Notes: generated by a model not told the origin, from the letters alone. 64,000 nucleotides of DNA from Brachycybe producta (GCA_036925085.1 JAUPFP010000020.1:688501-752500), one strand, 5' to 3'; shown: positions 1 to 12,100, counted from the first letter of the stretch. Numbers and translations are program-made.

Positions 1-1130
1 CTGTCCCAGTCGGGTTCGGTAACCCTCCATCACCACCGTCTGCCGGTGCTCCACCGGAGACAGTGTCACGACGGTGCGACCGCACTGTCACAAAGTCTCC
101 AGCCGGAGGTTGGTCCGTAGGGTCAACCTCTACGACACCTTCCTCCGTGGAATCACCGGGTACGTTCCCACCAACAGCACCCTCCACAGGGTGCCGCCCC
201 TCCGGCCGCCTACCACGGCCGACGGTGCAACAAACTGCTTCCCCGACCAGACTTCGGGAAAACAGGGTCTTGGCCGATTTCGTCGGTGCGAACACGGGCA
301 AAACTGGCCACCACTTTTCGGAAGGAACTATACCGTAAAATACGGTGAATTTACGGACAAAAGTTCGCAAAACACCGACAATTATCGGTAAAACCGTAAA
401 CTACCGGTGTCACGGGCAAAAGTCTGTGTCCCACGGTCAGATTTACGGTAGAGTTCCTTTCTACTGTTTTCGACCGGTGATATACGAACAACTGTCCGTT
501 ATTCACCGTCTATTCGCGGTAAAAAGCTCTTTCACCGTCCTAGAATGGAGATGCCCGGACAACGGTCCGTACTCTACCGTCCACCAACGGTGAACGTGTC
601 TTCTTACCGTGTTCGAACGGTGATTCACGGACAGATGTCCGTAATCCACCGTCTACTTACGGTAAGAACTTGACCGTCACCCGGTTTTACCACGGTGTCA
701 CGGACAAAAGTCCGTGTCCCACGGTATATCACCGGTAAACCTAGCCGTAGACGGGTTTCCGTGTACGTGTACTACCTGTCCACCGGACAAGCTACGGTAA
801 AGTTACCTTTTTACCGAGTTCTACCGGTCCTGCACGGTAAATCACCGTGCTACCGGTATACTAACGGTAAAAATGACCGTTATCTCGCGTTTGGACGGTC
901 CTGCACGGTCAACCACCGTGCCCACCGTCCTACTTACGGATAACCTAGGGCTTTCCCCGGTGACCACCGCGGTATCACGGACAACCGTCCGTGTCCCACG
1001 GTCCTTCACCGGACTACTACGCCCTAAGCCGCGATCGGCCGTATTTCCGTGGACAAATGTCCACGCCCTACCGGCCCACACACGACTCCGGTCTTACCGA
1101 CCGCACAAGAGAGGCTGGTGGTAGCGCTAC
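1..1130 (-). mobile_element. 5' leader fragment of a gypsy-type LTR element
   Basis: GC-rich sequence dominated by short ACGGT/ACCGT words and palindromes of the form GGAC-N4-GTCC (for example near 410, 626, 699, 977 and 1049). The same architecture forms the 5' leaders of the two better preserved gypsy elements at 36430-37040 (-) and 41595-42247 (+). It runs into a primer-binding-site-like stretch at 1139-1150 followed by LTR sequence, so the element is on the minus strand and its gag would lie to the left, outside the window. I see no convincing protein in it; the short open frames have no family features. Confidence 0.7.
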
Positions 1131-1132
1131 CC

Positions 1133-1383
1133 GGCACCTCCACCAATTGTAACAACCCGACTGGGCCGTTACAATGCCCACGGTAAATTTCGCTAACTTA
1201 CCGCCGTTGAACCTTCTTGGGACGGGACCCAAGCGCAGGCCAGCCCTCCTCTTGTACCCGGCGCCTCCACCAATTGTAACAACCTGGCCGGGCCGTTACA
1301 TTACCCACAGTAAATTTTAACCAACTTACCGTCGCTTGACCTTCTTGGGACGGGTCGAAGCGCTGGCCACCATTAATCTTTTG
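1133..1383 (-). mobile_element. two gypsy LTR ends with primer-binding sites (minus strand)
   Basis: Two similar segments (from about 1133 and from about 1259) each show, on the minus strand, an LTR end of the form TTGTTACA followed by ATTGGTGGAGG, the primer-binding site used by the complete gypsy element here. Each is followed by a stretch containing the conserved GGGACGGG block. The tandem doubling suggests recombination or insertion at an LTR boundary. Both are fragments. Confidence 0.6.
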
Positions 1384-1901
1384 TTTGCTGTGTGGATAGA
1401 GGTCTATGACCTCCTCTCCTGGCTGAATTAGCCAGGAGATTCATCTCTAGTGCATCTCTATTAGTGAGTGTTTTTATATTCATTGTTGAATAAATCTCTT
1501 ATTTATTTTCACTCCCTATCTACACTGTGTTCGTGTCTTTCATTATTATTTATTAATAATACTGGGGAAGTTACCACGGGGAGGGTGGGGGTTGTCGGCA
1601 GGGGTTGCCGCCCACCACCGTCCTGTTTCCGGCATGTTTGTCATCATGTCGGCCGGTGCTTCATGCGCGGTTTATCCACGGTAAGATCCATCGGGGATTT
1701 ACCGTGGATTCTACGTCTTGTTCGGCGGCCACTCGTCCGTCGACTTGCGGCATGGGAACCTCTGTCCGGCGCTACCCGTGGACACGGGCGGGTACAAGAG
1801 GAGGGCTGGCCTGCGCTTGGGTCCCGTCCCAAGGAGGTTCAATGGCGGTAAGTTAGCGAAATTTACCGTGGGCATTGTAACGGCCCAGTCGGGTTGTTAC
1901 A
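1384..1901 (+). mobile_element. gypsy LTR fragment (R-U5 part, plus strand)
   Basis: It aligns by eye with the 3' two thirds of the gypsy LTRs at 40973-41594 and 52102-52882: an inverted CCTGGCT/AGCCAGG stem, an AATAAA signal near 1489, a short spacer to the CTTTCATT region, an acidic GGGGAAGTTACC block and the terminal TTGTAACGGCCC...GTTACA. It is a diverged subfamily. The primer-binding site expected after 1901 is missing; the minisatellite starts there. Confidence 0.65.
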
Positions 1902-2953
1902 ACCTTACCGATCCTAACCGAAGGGAACCTTACCGATCCTAACCGAAGGGAACCTTACCGATCCTAACCGAAGGGAACCTTACCGATCCTAACCGAAGGG
2001 AACCTTACCGATCCTAACCGAAGGGAACCTTACCGATCCTAACCGAAGGGAACCTTACCGATCCTAACCGAAGGGAACCTTACCGATCCTAACCGAAGGG
2101 AACCTTACCGATCCTAACCGAAGGGAACCTTACCGATCCTAACCGAAGGGAACCTTACCGATCCTAACCGAAGGGAACCTTACCGATCCTAACCGAAGGG
2201 AACCTTACCGATCCTAACCGAAGGGAACCTTACCGATCCTAACCGAAGGGAACCTTACCGATCCTAACCGAAGGGAACCTTACCGATCCTAACCGAAGGG
2301 AACCTTACCGATCCTAACCGAAGGGAACCTTACCGATCCTAACCGAAGGGAACCTTACCGATCCTAACCGAAGGGAACCTTACCGATCCTAACCGAAGGG
2401 AACCTTACCGATCCTAACCGAAGGGAACCTTACCGATCCTAACCGAAGGGAACCTTACCGATCCTAACCGAAGGGAACCTTACCGATCCTAACCGAAGGG
2501 AACCTTACCGATCCTAACCGAAGGGAACCTTACCGATCCTAACCGAAGGGAACCTTACCGATCCTAACCGAAGGGAACCTTACCGATCCTAACCGAAGGG
2601 AACCTTACCGATCCTAACCGAAGGGAACCTTACCGATCCTAACCGAAGGGAACCTTACCGATCCTAACCGAAGGGAACCTTACCGATCCTAACCGAAGGG
2701 AACCTTACCGATCCTAACCGAAGGGAACCTTACCGATCCTAACCGAAGGGAACCTTACCGATCCTAACCGAAGGGAACCTTACCGATCCTAACCGAAGGG
2801 AACCTTACCGATCCTAACCGAAGGGAACCTTACCGATCCTAACCGAAGGGAACCTTACCGATCCTAACCGAAGGGAACCTTACCGATCCTAACCGAAGGG
2901 AACCTTACCGATCCTAACCGAAGGGAACCTTACCGATCCTAACCGAAGGGAAC
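1902..2953. repeat. 25-bp minisatellite, about 42 near-identical copies
   Basis: The unit AACCTTACCGATCCTAACCG plus AAGGG repeats head to tail without visible variation over about 1.05 kb; the line pattern recurs exactly every 300 bases. The homogeneity implies recent amplification or gene conversion, or an assembly artefact. It abuts the LTR end at 1901. No coding potential is inferred. Confidence 0.97.
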
Positions 2954-3058
2954 CGGAACGTAACCGAACCGAACGTAACCGAACCGAACGTAACCGAACC
3001 GAACGTAACCGAACCGAACGTAACCGAACCGAACGTAACCGAACCGAACTGAATGTAA
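2953..3058. repeat. 15-bp tandem array (AACCGAACCGAACGT)
   Basis: About seven copies of a 15-bp unit that shares the AACCGAA core with the preceding 25-bp minisatellite and probably arose from it. It decays at the right edge, where the sequence becomes AT-rich. Confidence 0.9.
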
Positions 3059-3074
3059 CCTAAACTAAACGTAT

Positions 3075-3230
3075 TGATAAATAAAAAGGCCTATATTTTT
3101 TAGTAGCTGTAGTGAGCCTTGGTAGCTGTAGTGACCCTTTCGATGAAATAAAGGTCTATATATTTTTTTTGGTAGTTGTAGTGAGCATGGTAGCTGTAGT
3201 GACCCAGTTAGCTGTAGTGAGCCAGTGCCA
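3075..3230. repeat. short interspersed GTAGCTGTAGTGA repeats
   Basis: Five to six copies of a GTAGCTGTAGTGA(G/C)CC word, separated by AT-rich filler. Function unknown. Confidence 0.7.
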
Positions 3231-3239
3231 AAGGGTCAA

Positions 3240-3495
3240 CCCACCAAATTTGACAGCTTGCACAAACGTTAGAAGTTAGGAAAATAAAAAAGCTTGAATT
3301 GATGGATGCCACACGAACTGAAATTTTGTTATTAGCTGAGAAAACAAAATTCACAGATTTTTATACTACAGTATAAGTGAAACAGTCAATCTCAACATAA
3401 TAACCAATTTACTTATTTCATAAGAAGTGAAGCAATAATTTTAAACTTAGTCTGAGTTGTGCACAAACGTGCACTTTTATTAAAATACAAGAATT
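3240..3495. other. AT-rich sequence without recognisable feature
   Basis: No ORF, splice-consistent exon or repeat was recognised here. Confidence 0.4.
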
Positions 3496-3527
3496 GACGT
3501 TTCGATGCTAAATGGCATCATCATCAG
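3496..3527 (-). ncRNA. hammerhead-ribozyme-like motif of Penelope type
   Basis: On the minus strand the stretch reads CTGATGA, then a GATGC/GCATC stem closed by a CATTTA loop, then GAAACGTC. This is the core arrangement of a type I hammerhead with a minimal stem III, known from Penelope-like retroelements. No reverse transcriptase of that class was identified nearby, so this would be a relic terminus. Stem I partners were not verified. Confidence 0.5.
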
Positions 3528-4058
3528 AACAATCTACAATAGGTAAAAAAGAACCCTATAGCATTTTTCGAATTATAAAAGGAAATTATATAAAATCTAT
3601 ATAAAGCAACACTTACATCACAGAAGATATTAAAGATGATTAAAACATAATATGATTGTTAGATACCTCATAATGAGGGATTGATGTCTTTTCTTTTTTA
3701 TATAAGTTAAACAGTACAAACATCATGATAGAACCCATATTCGTTCTAAAATATGGTTGTTTAAAGTATAAGACATATGAATAAAAAAATAAAATAAAAA
3801 ATAGAATAAAAATATATATAATATACCATACATTGACAATAGCAGGTGTGCAAGCAGTTACAATAGTAAAAAAGATAAAGACTGGGGATACGGGTGTATC
3901 TGTTTATATAGTTTGCAATGGAATTCATAATGATGTAACTGATAGATTTCTTATAGGAAATTTGCATATATATCACTAAGATTGTCAACATCAGACCTAA
4001 GGTTAACAGTATGAAGGGCAGTTTTTATGTAATACATTTCATTTATATTTCTTTTATA
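3528..4058. other. AT-rich sequence, no supported gene
   Basis: It lies between the hammerhead-like motif and a Helitron end. It may be Penelope-element remnant, but no protein motif is visible in any frame. Confidence 0.35.
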
Positions 4059-4059
4059 A

Positions 4060-4470
4060 CTAGTGGGGTAACCCGTCATAAATGACGGGAGCATCTAGTT
4101 TATTTTTGTGTGACTGTCCGGTTGTCATGAAGTAATTCGCCTTGACCGCTTGTGTTTTTATAAGCACCTTAATATTGTTACAGGTATGTGAAGACAGGGA
4201 GATACAGTCTTGTGCCCCGCCCTTTTATGACTGTCAGGCCAAATATCAACCAATTGGAAATTGAAAAGAACGGGGCATGTGACATCAGACGACATAACAA
4301 AATAATTAAAAGTTGCTGGCCTTCGTAAAAAAGGCGGGGAAAACGACTGTATTTTACTATCTTTACTTGCCTGTCCTTACTATTGTTTGGGTTTTTGGAT
4401 CGGGAGAGTGTAACATAAAGTTGACCATGAGAAAAAAGCGGTTCATTTAAATTTCAATCTGATTAAGTTT
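4060..4470 (-). mobile_element. Helitron-like non-autonomous element, copy 1
   Basis: Its minus-strand 3' end shows the Helitron terminus: a hairpin CCCGTC-ATTTAT-GACGGG followed eight bases later by CTAG and a host T (4059-4063). The inner part (about 4385-4460) matches the interior of the copies at 5600-5985 and 29600-29975 (GTTCATTTA, GGGTTTTTGGATCGG). No Rep/helicase is encoded, so it would depend on an autonomous partner. Confidence 0.7.
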
Positions 4471-4473
4471 TTG

Positions 4474-5562
4474 TCCTAAAACAATTTAACCTAAAGAAAC
4501 ACTTGCCCTAAAGGAACATTTGCCCTAAAACCATTTACCCTAAAGGGACATTTGCCCTAAAACCATTTACCCTAAAGGGACATTTGCAATAAAACCATTT
4601 ACCCTAAAGGGACATTTGCCCTAAAGGGACATTTGCCCTAAAGGGCAATTTGCCCTAAAGAGACATTTGCCCTAAAGGGCAATTTGCCTTAGAGACATTT
4701 GCCCTAAAGGGCAATTTGCCCTAAAGAGACATTTGCCCTAAAGGGACATTTGCCCTAAAGGGACATTTGCCCTAAAGGGACATTTGCCTTAAAGGGAAAT
4801 TTGCCCTAAAGGGACATTTGCCCTAAAGATATTGCCCTAAAGAGACATTTGCCCTAAAAGGACATTTGCCCTAAAGAGACATTTGCCCTAAAAGGACATT
4901 TGCCCTAAAAGGACATTTGCCCTAAAGAGACGTTGCCCTAAAAGGACATTTGCCCTAAAAGGACATTTGCCCTAAAGAGACGTTGCCCTAAAAGGACATT
5001 TGCCCTAAAGAGACATTGCCCTAAAAGGACATTTGCCCTAAAGAGACATTTGCCCTAAAGAGACATTGCCCTAAAGAGACATTGCCCTAAAAGGACATTT
5101 GCCCTAAAGGGACATTTGCCCTAAAAAAATATTTGCCCTAAAAAACATTTGCCCTAAAGGGATGTTCCCCTAATGAGTAGTCTAAATATACAGCAATTGG
5201 TTTTAGGGCAAATGTTCCTTGAGGGCAAATAGTTTTAGGGCAAATGGTTTTAGGGCAAGTGGTTGTAGTGCAAATGTTCTATTAGGGTAATTAGTTTTAG
5301 GGTAAATGGTTTTAGGGCAAATGTTCTTTGAGGGCAAATAGTTTTAGGGCAAATGGTTTTAGGGCAAGTTGTTTTAGAGCAAGTGTTCTATTAGGGTAAA
5401 CACTTTTAGGGTAATTGGTTTTAGGGCAAGTGTTCCTTGAGGGCAAATAGTTTTAGGGCAAATGGTTTTAGGGCAAATAGTTTTAGGGCAAATGTTCTAT
5501 TAGGGTAATTAGTTTTAGGGTTCATGTTTTAAGGAAAATGTTCCATTAGGGTTAATTGTTTT
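4474..5562. repeat. foldback element: inverted arrays of a 17-18-bp repeat
   Basis: The left arm consists of about 40 copies of a GGACATTTGCCCTAAAG-type unit. The right arm (about 5190-5560) is built of the inverse unit (TTTTAGGGCAAATG). The arms meet in a short unique apex around 5165-5200. The whole could fold into a hairpin of several hundred bases. Similar smaller structures lie at 9281-9690 and 9771-10227. Confidence 0.9.
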
Positions 5563-5599
5563 TATGGCATGGATGGAGAGAGCGCAACATAATGTTGCC

Positions 5600-5985
5600 A
5601 TAATTGCTGGGCACAATTGCCTGTGATAAACTAGTTTAATTTTGCTACTATTATCCCCTCCCCTTTCTATATTTGAAAGAGAAAATGTGTTTTTCATTTT
5701 CTCTGGTGTGTGCATGCGCGTCGTTTTTTTTTTTACTAATTTCATTTCAATTTCAGTCACCCCCTTCCACTTTTCCTCCCTCCACGTTTCTCTCTCGCCC
5801 CTTCTACACTTTCCATCCAACCTTTTCCTCTCTGCAATTTAATATCATGGGGTTCTTGGATGGGAAGGGTGCAACATATACTGTAGTTGACGTTGAGGAA
5901 AAAAAAAGCAGTTCATTTATTCAAATTTATATAAATTCCGACGTTACACACACAGACCTGGGATATTATATATATAATATTTAAA
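5600..5985 (-). mobile_element. Helitron-like element, copy 2 (3' end degraded)
   Basis: It shares with the 29600-29975 copy the GCATGCGCGTCG block, a pyrimidine-rich tract, CATGGGGTTCTTGGATGGG, a poly-A tract and AGTTCATTTATTCAAATTT. The expected terminal hairpin and CTAG are mutated near 5625. The foldback lies between copies 1 and 2. Confidence 0.65.
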
Positions 5986-6034
5986 ATGTTATAATATTTA
6001 TATTACTTATTTCATAAGTTATATTGTTTTTTAG

Positions 6035-6132
6035 GTTTTAAGACAAGCAACAATGAATATTCGAACAGTGATTTCTTTGGGATTGGAAAAAATATTTCGA
6101 AAAAAATTATTGAGTTATTATCACAAAACGAC
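6035..6132 (+). CDS. ABC transporter exon: intracellular loop of TMD
   Basis: Acceptor TTTTTTAG at 6027-6034, donor GTAAAA at 6133. It encodes about 32 residues including [14 protein letters not shown], which matches the ABCB coupling region (NIRTVVSL in vertebrate P-glycoproteins). It ends after two bases of a codon. Confidence 0.75.
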
Positions 6133-9100
6133 GTAAAACATGTCATATTTATTAGATTGAACTTCAATTAATGATAAAAAAAATAATTATCAAACGTTTT
6201 TATTAAGTGATAAGAAGTGTTCAGAGCATATCATTACGACGCTTAAAGTTTTTATTGATGCATCAGCTTACATTGGCTTACTGCTTGTTGCTATTTCTGC
6301 TATACCGACAATATTACAAGGAGAATTGGTTATAATTTCACTTTTCAGGTAAAATTGCTACAGTAACTTTAAGAGGCTACATCACAGAATTACTTCAAAA
6401 AATCTTCGGAAACAGTGCTAGCATCGTTTTTCTATTGAGCCCATAGACCCCAATGTTAAAGAAAAAACGTTATTTTTTAAAATACACAGTCGCGGTAATA
6501 TATTTCTTTTTCATATTTAAAGTTGTCCAATATTAAGTTTTCAAAGTGCAATGTGCACCTTAAATATATGTTGATCGAGTGATAGAATGACAAAATATTG
6601 GTAAATTCAGTTATTTTTCTAAAAACTATTTCAAAATCGCGAATTTCTAACTCTTATGCATGTTAAACTCCATTGAGTACGCCCAATTAAAATGCTCGTA
6701 AAAATATGTAAAAATAATTTTAAAAAACCAGAAAAAAATCAGCACATGCGCCATATGTGTTAGCTTCACTGTGGTTTAATTGTGGTTTTTAAAAAATTAT
6801 TTTAAATATTTTTACGAGCATTTTAGTGGATGTTTTTTTTTTGCATATGAGCCAATGGAGTTGCATATGAGTCAATGGAGTTTAACATAAGAGTTCAAAA
6901 TTCGCGATTTTGAAATAGTTTTTAAAAATAGGACTGTACTTACCAATTTTATGTCATTCTATCACCCGATCAACATATATTTAAGGTGCACATTACGCTT
7001 TGAAAACTTAATATTGGACAACTTTAAATATGAATAATAAGCATATTGCTGCGACTGTGTATTTTAAAAATTATCTTTTTTTTTTCTTTAACATTGTGCC
7101 TATGGGCTAAATAGAAAAACGATGCTAGCGCTCTTTGCGGAGATTTTTTGAAGTAATTCTGTGATGTAGCCTCTTAAACGATTTCAATATAAAACATTTA
7201 TGTCGACTTTCATAAAAAAAATTTTTTACAGAGTATTGCTAATAATGTTAAGAAACAACAATACAATTCGATCAGTATCTGCCATTCCAAAGTTTATTTC
7301 TGCCAATAACTCAATGCAACGCATCTTCGACATTATTGATAAAACGGTTCCGGAGAAATTTACTGATTTTCAAAATGGCAATGTATATTAATCTGATTAA
7401 CTGTAATTAACGTGGCTTAACAGTAAATGTACTAAACATTGAAGCAAATTTATGTGCAAATTCTAAGTATATGTTAGATATTAATAGTACTTAGGAGATG
7501 TTTTAAAAGTGTCTGTATTTAAAAAAATTAGAAATCAGTTGACTTCATGTAAATGAACTTTATCAGATAGATGCGCCACCAAACAACAGACATTGGCAAC
7601 AAAACCCCACAAAGTTTACTCCTCTACTCGAATTATGATGTGTTGTCACCTCACATTACTTTCATTTGAACGTATCATGGAAATACGAGGTGACAACCTT
7701 TGCCACAAAAATGGGGGGGAGATACTTTTGTTTTTGGAGATTTAAAATGGCGTCGTTTGGTGACTCATGAAAAGTCACTTCATTTTTAACTTTTTGTATG
7801 ATTTTATTGACTTGTTTTAAAATTTAAAAATCGTTTTGACAATCGTTGGGTAAGTCTTGACAATATTTTGAAAAGAAATTTCTGGAGGTAATGATCTCTT
7901 TAAATATATGTTCATCTAGTGATATAATGTCAAAACATTAGTAAGTGTGGTTCTATTTTTAAAAAGTATTTCAAAATAGCGAATTTGTAACTTACGTTAA
8001 ACTTCATTGAGTATGCGCTCGTAAGAAAAAAATTCATTAAAATTTTCGTAAAGTGCTTATAAAATAATTAAAAAAAAAACAGAAAAAAAGCTGCACGTGC
8101 GCCAATGTGTTGGCTTCACTGTGGTTTACTTGTGGTTTTTTTAAACGTAAGAGTTAGAAATTCTTCGCGATTTTGAAATAGTTTTTAAAAATAGAAGCAC
8201 ACTTACCAATTTTTTGTCATCCGATCACTAGATGATCATTAAATTTAAGTGCACTTTGCATTTTTAACTATCAGAATTGGACAACTTAAAATATGAAAAA
8301 TAAACATATTGCAGCCACCACTGTGTATTTTAAAAAATAACGTTTTTTTTAATATCGGGTCTATGAGGTCAATATACAAACGATGCTAGCAGTCATTGTG
8401 GAGATTTTTCAAAGTACTTTTGCGATATAGTCTCTTAATAGAAGACCTATTTTGAAATTATTTTTAGCGTAGCCTATTGGCCCCTATTCTCGCACAATAT
8501 ACATTTTGTTTTTAACAAACGTAATATGTTTTTTTTTTGTGCTTTTCATAAAAAAAAGTTTAAGTTAAGTTTATCCACAAAATACTACTGTTAAGCCACT
8601 TTGCATATTTTCCTATATTTTACAATATGTTATATTTGACAGTCAGATATAGTGGAGGAGAAATTCATTCAATTGAAAGACATCCAATTTTCTTATCCTT
8701 ATTTGGAAAATGAGTTAGTACTTAAGGGTTTAAACTTGAATGTGAGGCGTGGACAAATCGTTGCACTTGTTGGAGAAAGTGGTTCAGGAAAAAGCACGTG
8801 TATTCAGCTTCTGGAACAGTTTTACACGCCTCAATTTGGCTCAGTAGTAAGGGATTTTCTACTTTTTATTATTGTATTTAGTGGAATAATTATTGTATAC
8901 GGGCCCTTCACGAACATAAATAAACTATAGAGTATAGATCAGTGTTGCTCAAACTTTTCCCAATGGCGGACAAACGCCGGGCCACTATAGATAACTTCTC
9001 GATGCACATGTGGACCACCCACTTTAAAACGTAAAAGGCCTACTGCAGACGCACTGGCGCAAGCAGCCATGGGCCAGTTTTGGATCACTTTGTACATTTT

Positions 9101-12100
9101 AATATAAAAAAAATATTATTTGTAAATTTAAAATGTAAATTTAAGATACTTCATAAATTTTTATTGTACATTTTCAGTATTGCATGTTGTCGTTTAGGGC
9201 TCTCTTGAAGAAAATCCCTGATCTGGAGGAATAGTAAACCCCACTATAGTTACACAATAGTACACAATTCTGGTATATAGACATTTGCGCTAAAGACAAT
9301 TGCCATATGGACACTTGCCCTAAAGCCATTGGCCCTAAACCATTTGCCCTAAAGGGACATTTGCACTAAAATCATTTGCACTAAAATCATTTGCCCTAAA
9401 TTCATTTGCCCTAAAAAGACATTTGCCCTAAATCATTTTTTGTTCTCTCTTTTCATACAGTTTACTGTGTTTTTCGGTGGAGTATGTTCAATTGTTTCTG
9501 CATGCCACAGGTGCGCAAAAAACGCCAAATGATGTAAATTTACACTACTGATTAGGGCAAGTGTCCCTTTAGGGCAAGTGGTTTTAGGGCAAATGTCCTG
9601 TTAGGACAAGTGTCTTTAGGGCAAGTGTCCATAGGACAAGTGTCTTTAGGGCAAGTGTTCGTAGGACAAGTGTCTTTAGGGCAAATGTCCCACACCCCAC
9701 AATTCTTGACTTAGACTTAGAATTCTGACAGTCGTATAGTAGAACATTCTGGGAACGTTTCTGGGATTTTAGACATTTACCCTAAAGACACTTTCCCTAT
9801 GGACACTTGCCATAAAACCATTTGCTCTAAAGATACATTTGCCCTAAAAACACTTGACCTAAAGGGACATTTGCCCTAAAACTATTTGCAACAAAGGGAC
9901 ATTTGAAAATTACTTTTTTGTTCTCCTTTCATACGGTTTAATTTCTTTCAGTGGAATATGTTAAATAGGTTATGCATGCCAAAGACGTGCAAAAAATGCC
10001 AAATAACATAGCAATTGTCCTTTTAGGGCAAGTGGCTTTAGGGCAAATGTCTCTTTAAGGCAAATGGTTTTAGTGCAAGTGTCCCTTTAGGGCAAATGGT
10101 TTTAGTCTAATATGTCCCTTTAGGACAAATGGTTTTAGGGCAAGTATCTTTAGGGCAAATGTCCCCTTAAGACAAATGGTTTTAGGGCAAATGTTTGTAG
10201 GGCAAGTGTCTTTTGGCCAAATGTCCAACACCGTTGTTTCTGTTTGGTCCCGTGTGCGGACCACCGGTTGTCCACAGAAAACAGTTTGAGAAACACTGCT
10301 ATAGATCATTAGAAAAATCTTATGGAGCTGTGAAGTATATGCAAATTATTCTTGGCAGAAACACCAAACGCAGTAAAACAAAAATGCGCGTAAAACTTGC
10401 TAGGAACTTTACTTGGAGGTCTATATGTCTTTTAAAAAAGTTTTTTTTTTGCCTTTACGTGTTTGCGGTGGGCTAGGTTACAGTAACTTTGGTTAGTTTG
10501 GGTTATTCTAGATTAAGCTTCTTGCAAAAGAATGGGAGGCCTGTAAAAAGTTATTTAATTTCGTTTTAACTTCATTCGGTTAGAAAAAGCACGGAGGTTA
10601 ACACAGTTAAAAAAAATTGACATTGTCATTTTGCATATTCGTACTCACCTAAAGAACAACTTTCTAACAAGCTATAGTTTATTTAAATTAGTGAGGAGCC
10701 CTATACTATAATGATTGTTTCAATTATAAATAGGAATCATTCAAAACATTTTAATTTTTTAGATGTTATCAGGAAAGAACATCATAAATTTTGGAAAAAA
10801 TGCAAGGAAACAAATGGCCCTTGTACAACAAGAGCCGGTTCTGTTTAACAGAACAATATTTGAAAACATTGCATATGGATGTAAAGACAGTAATATATCT
10901 ATGGAGGATGTTGTAGAAGCTGCCAAAATCGCTGATGCCCATGACTTTATTACTAAGCTTCCCAAAGTAAGTTTCTTTTAATAAAAACATTTTGTAATTA
11001 CTGTAGAAGTTTCAAGTGTGTTTTAATTGTATACATGTATATTAAAGGGTTACAACACACATGTTGGTGAACGTGGATTACAAATAAGTGGTGGTCAAAA
11101 GCAACGAATTGCAATCGCAAGAGCTATTTTAACAAAATGTGAAATTTTGTTTTTGGATGAAGCAACTTCAGCATTGGACACAGACACAGAAAAGGTACAG
11201 TACTGTATAGGACAAAATAAAACATTAAAAAAATTTCTTAAGGCAAATGTACCTTTAGGGTAAATGGTTTTAGTTTCAAACATTCTTTTAGGGTAAATGG
11301 TTTTAGTTTCAAACATTCGTTTACGGCAAATGGTTTATGGCTTTACATTTGAATACACATACAATTGATACCGGTGGGCAACGTCTAGTGCAAGAACTGC
11401 TGCTAAAAATAGCCCTGGCAGTTAGTGTTTGAGCGATAAGAAGAGAGTTGTTTCACTTTTGTGTGGACTATGGGAGACTGAATGCCCAGACAAAACTGGA
11501 TCAGTACCCACTCCCTCGCATCTGTGATGCTCTTGATTTGTTCACCAAGGTGAAGTATTTCACTACCCTGGATCTGGCCAGTGGATACTGACAAATTTGC
11601 ATAGCAGACTCAGATGTTGAAAATATATAACACCATTTATTATTTGCAAGCCTGCAGAGAGTGGTTGATCTCTTGCTGGTGGGGTTAAATTGGGAAACCT
11701 GTTTTTTTTTACCTGGAAAATACTATTGTCTTTGTTCTTACCATTGAGCAACGTCTTATGGTCTGCTGAGCTCAAACTCCAACCCAAAAAATTAAAGGTG
11801 GGACAAATCCAAAATTTTCTCGAATCGGAATCTGAATCCTGAAAGGTTCAAGAATCTCCCGAATCTCGAATCTCTCATGTAAGAATTCTATATTATTTAT
11901 TAAGAAGATGCAAATTAAATGAAATGATATGATAACAATGTGGCACTCAGGGTCGCCATAAGACCACCGAAATTGTAACAATCGCCGTTTGTGTTAGTGA
12001 ACACTTCTATTGGAAGTCAATGAAGTTAAAACTAATTTTACCAGTTTTTAACAGTTTTTTAGGTTAAGATTTGAATCTCGAATATTTTTCAATAAATAAA

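Larger units (their letters stand above)
8940..10298. mobile_element. hAT-like non-autonomous element with 8-bp duplication
   Basis: Terminal inverted repeats CAGTGTTGCTCAAAC (left) and the inverse of CAGTGTTTCTCAAAC (right). The flanking octamers GTATAGAT (8932-8939) and CTATAGAT (10299-10306) match at seven of eight positions, as for hAT insertions. There is no transposase. Two foldback arrays lie inside it. It occupies the intron between exons 4 and 5 of the ABC gene. Confidence 0.8.

Noticed and set aside
63-1124. Several 80-100-codon frames at the left end
   Set aside because: They read through the hairpin-rich leader of a gypsy element and are not conserved between copies.
4474-5562. 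CRISPR-like regularly spaced repeats
   Set aside because: Units are contiguous with no unique spacers, and the host is a eukaryote.
5515-5984. Short frames on both strands
   Set aside because: They fall in Helitron-like sequence and foldback edge; low-complexity Phe/Ser or Lys/Glu from pyrimidine and purine tracts.
8847-8930. Extension of the Walker A exon to the stop at 8930
   Set aside because: A good GTAAGG donor at 8847 restores the ABC alignment with the exon at 10763; the extension has no similarity.
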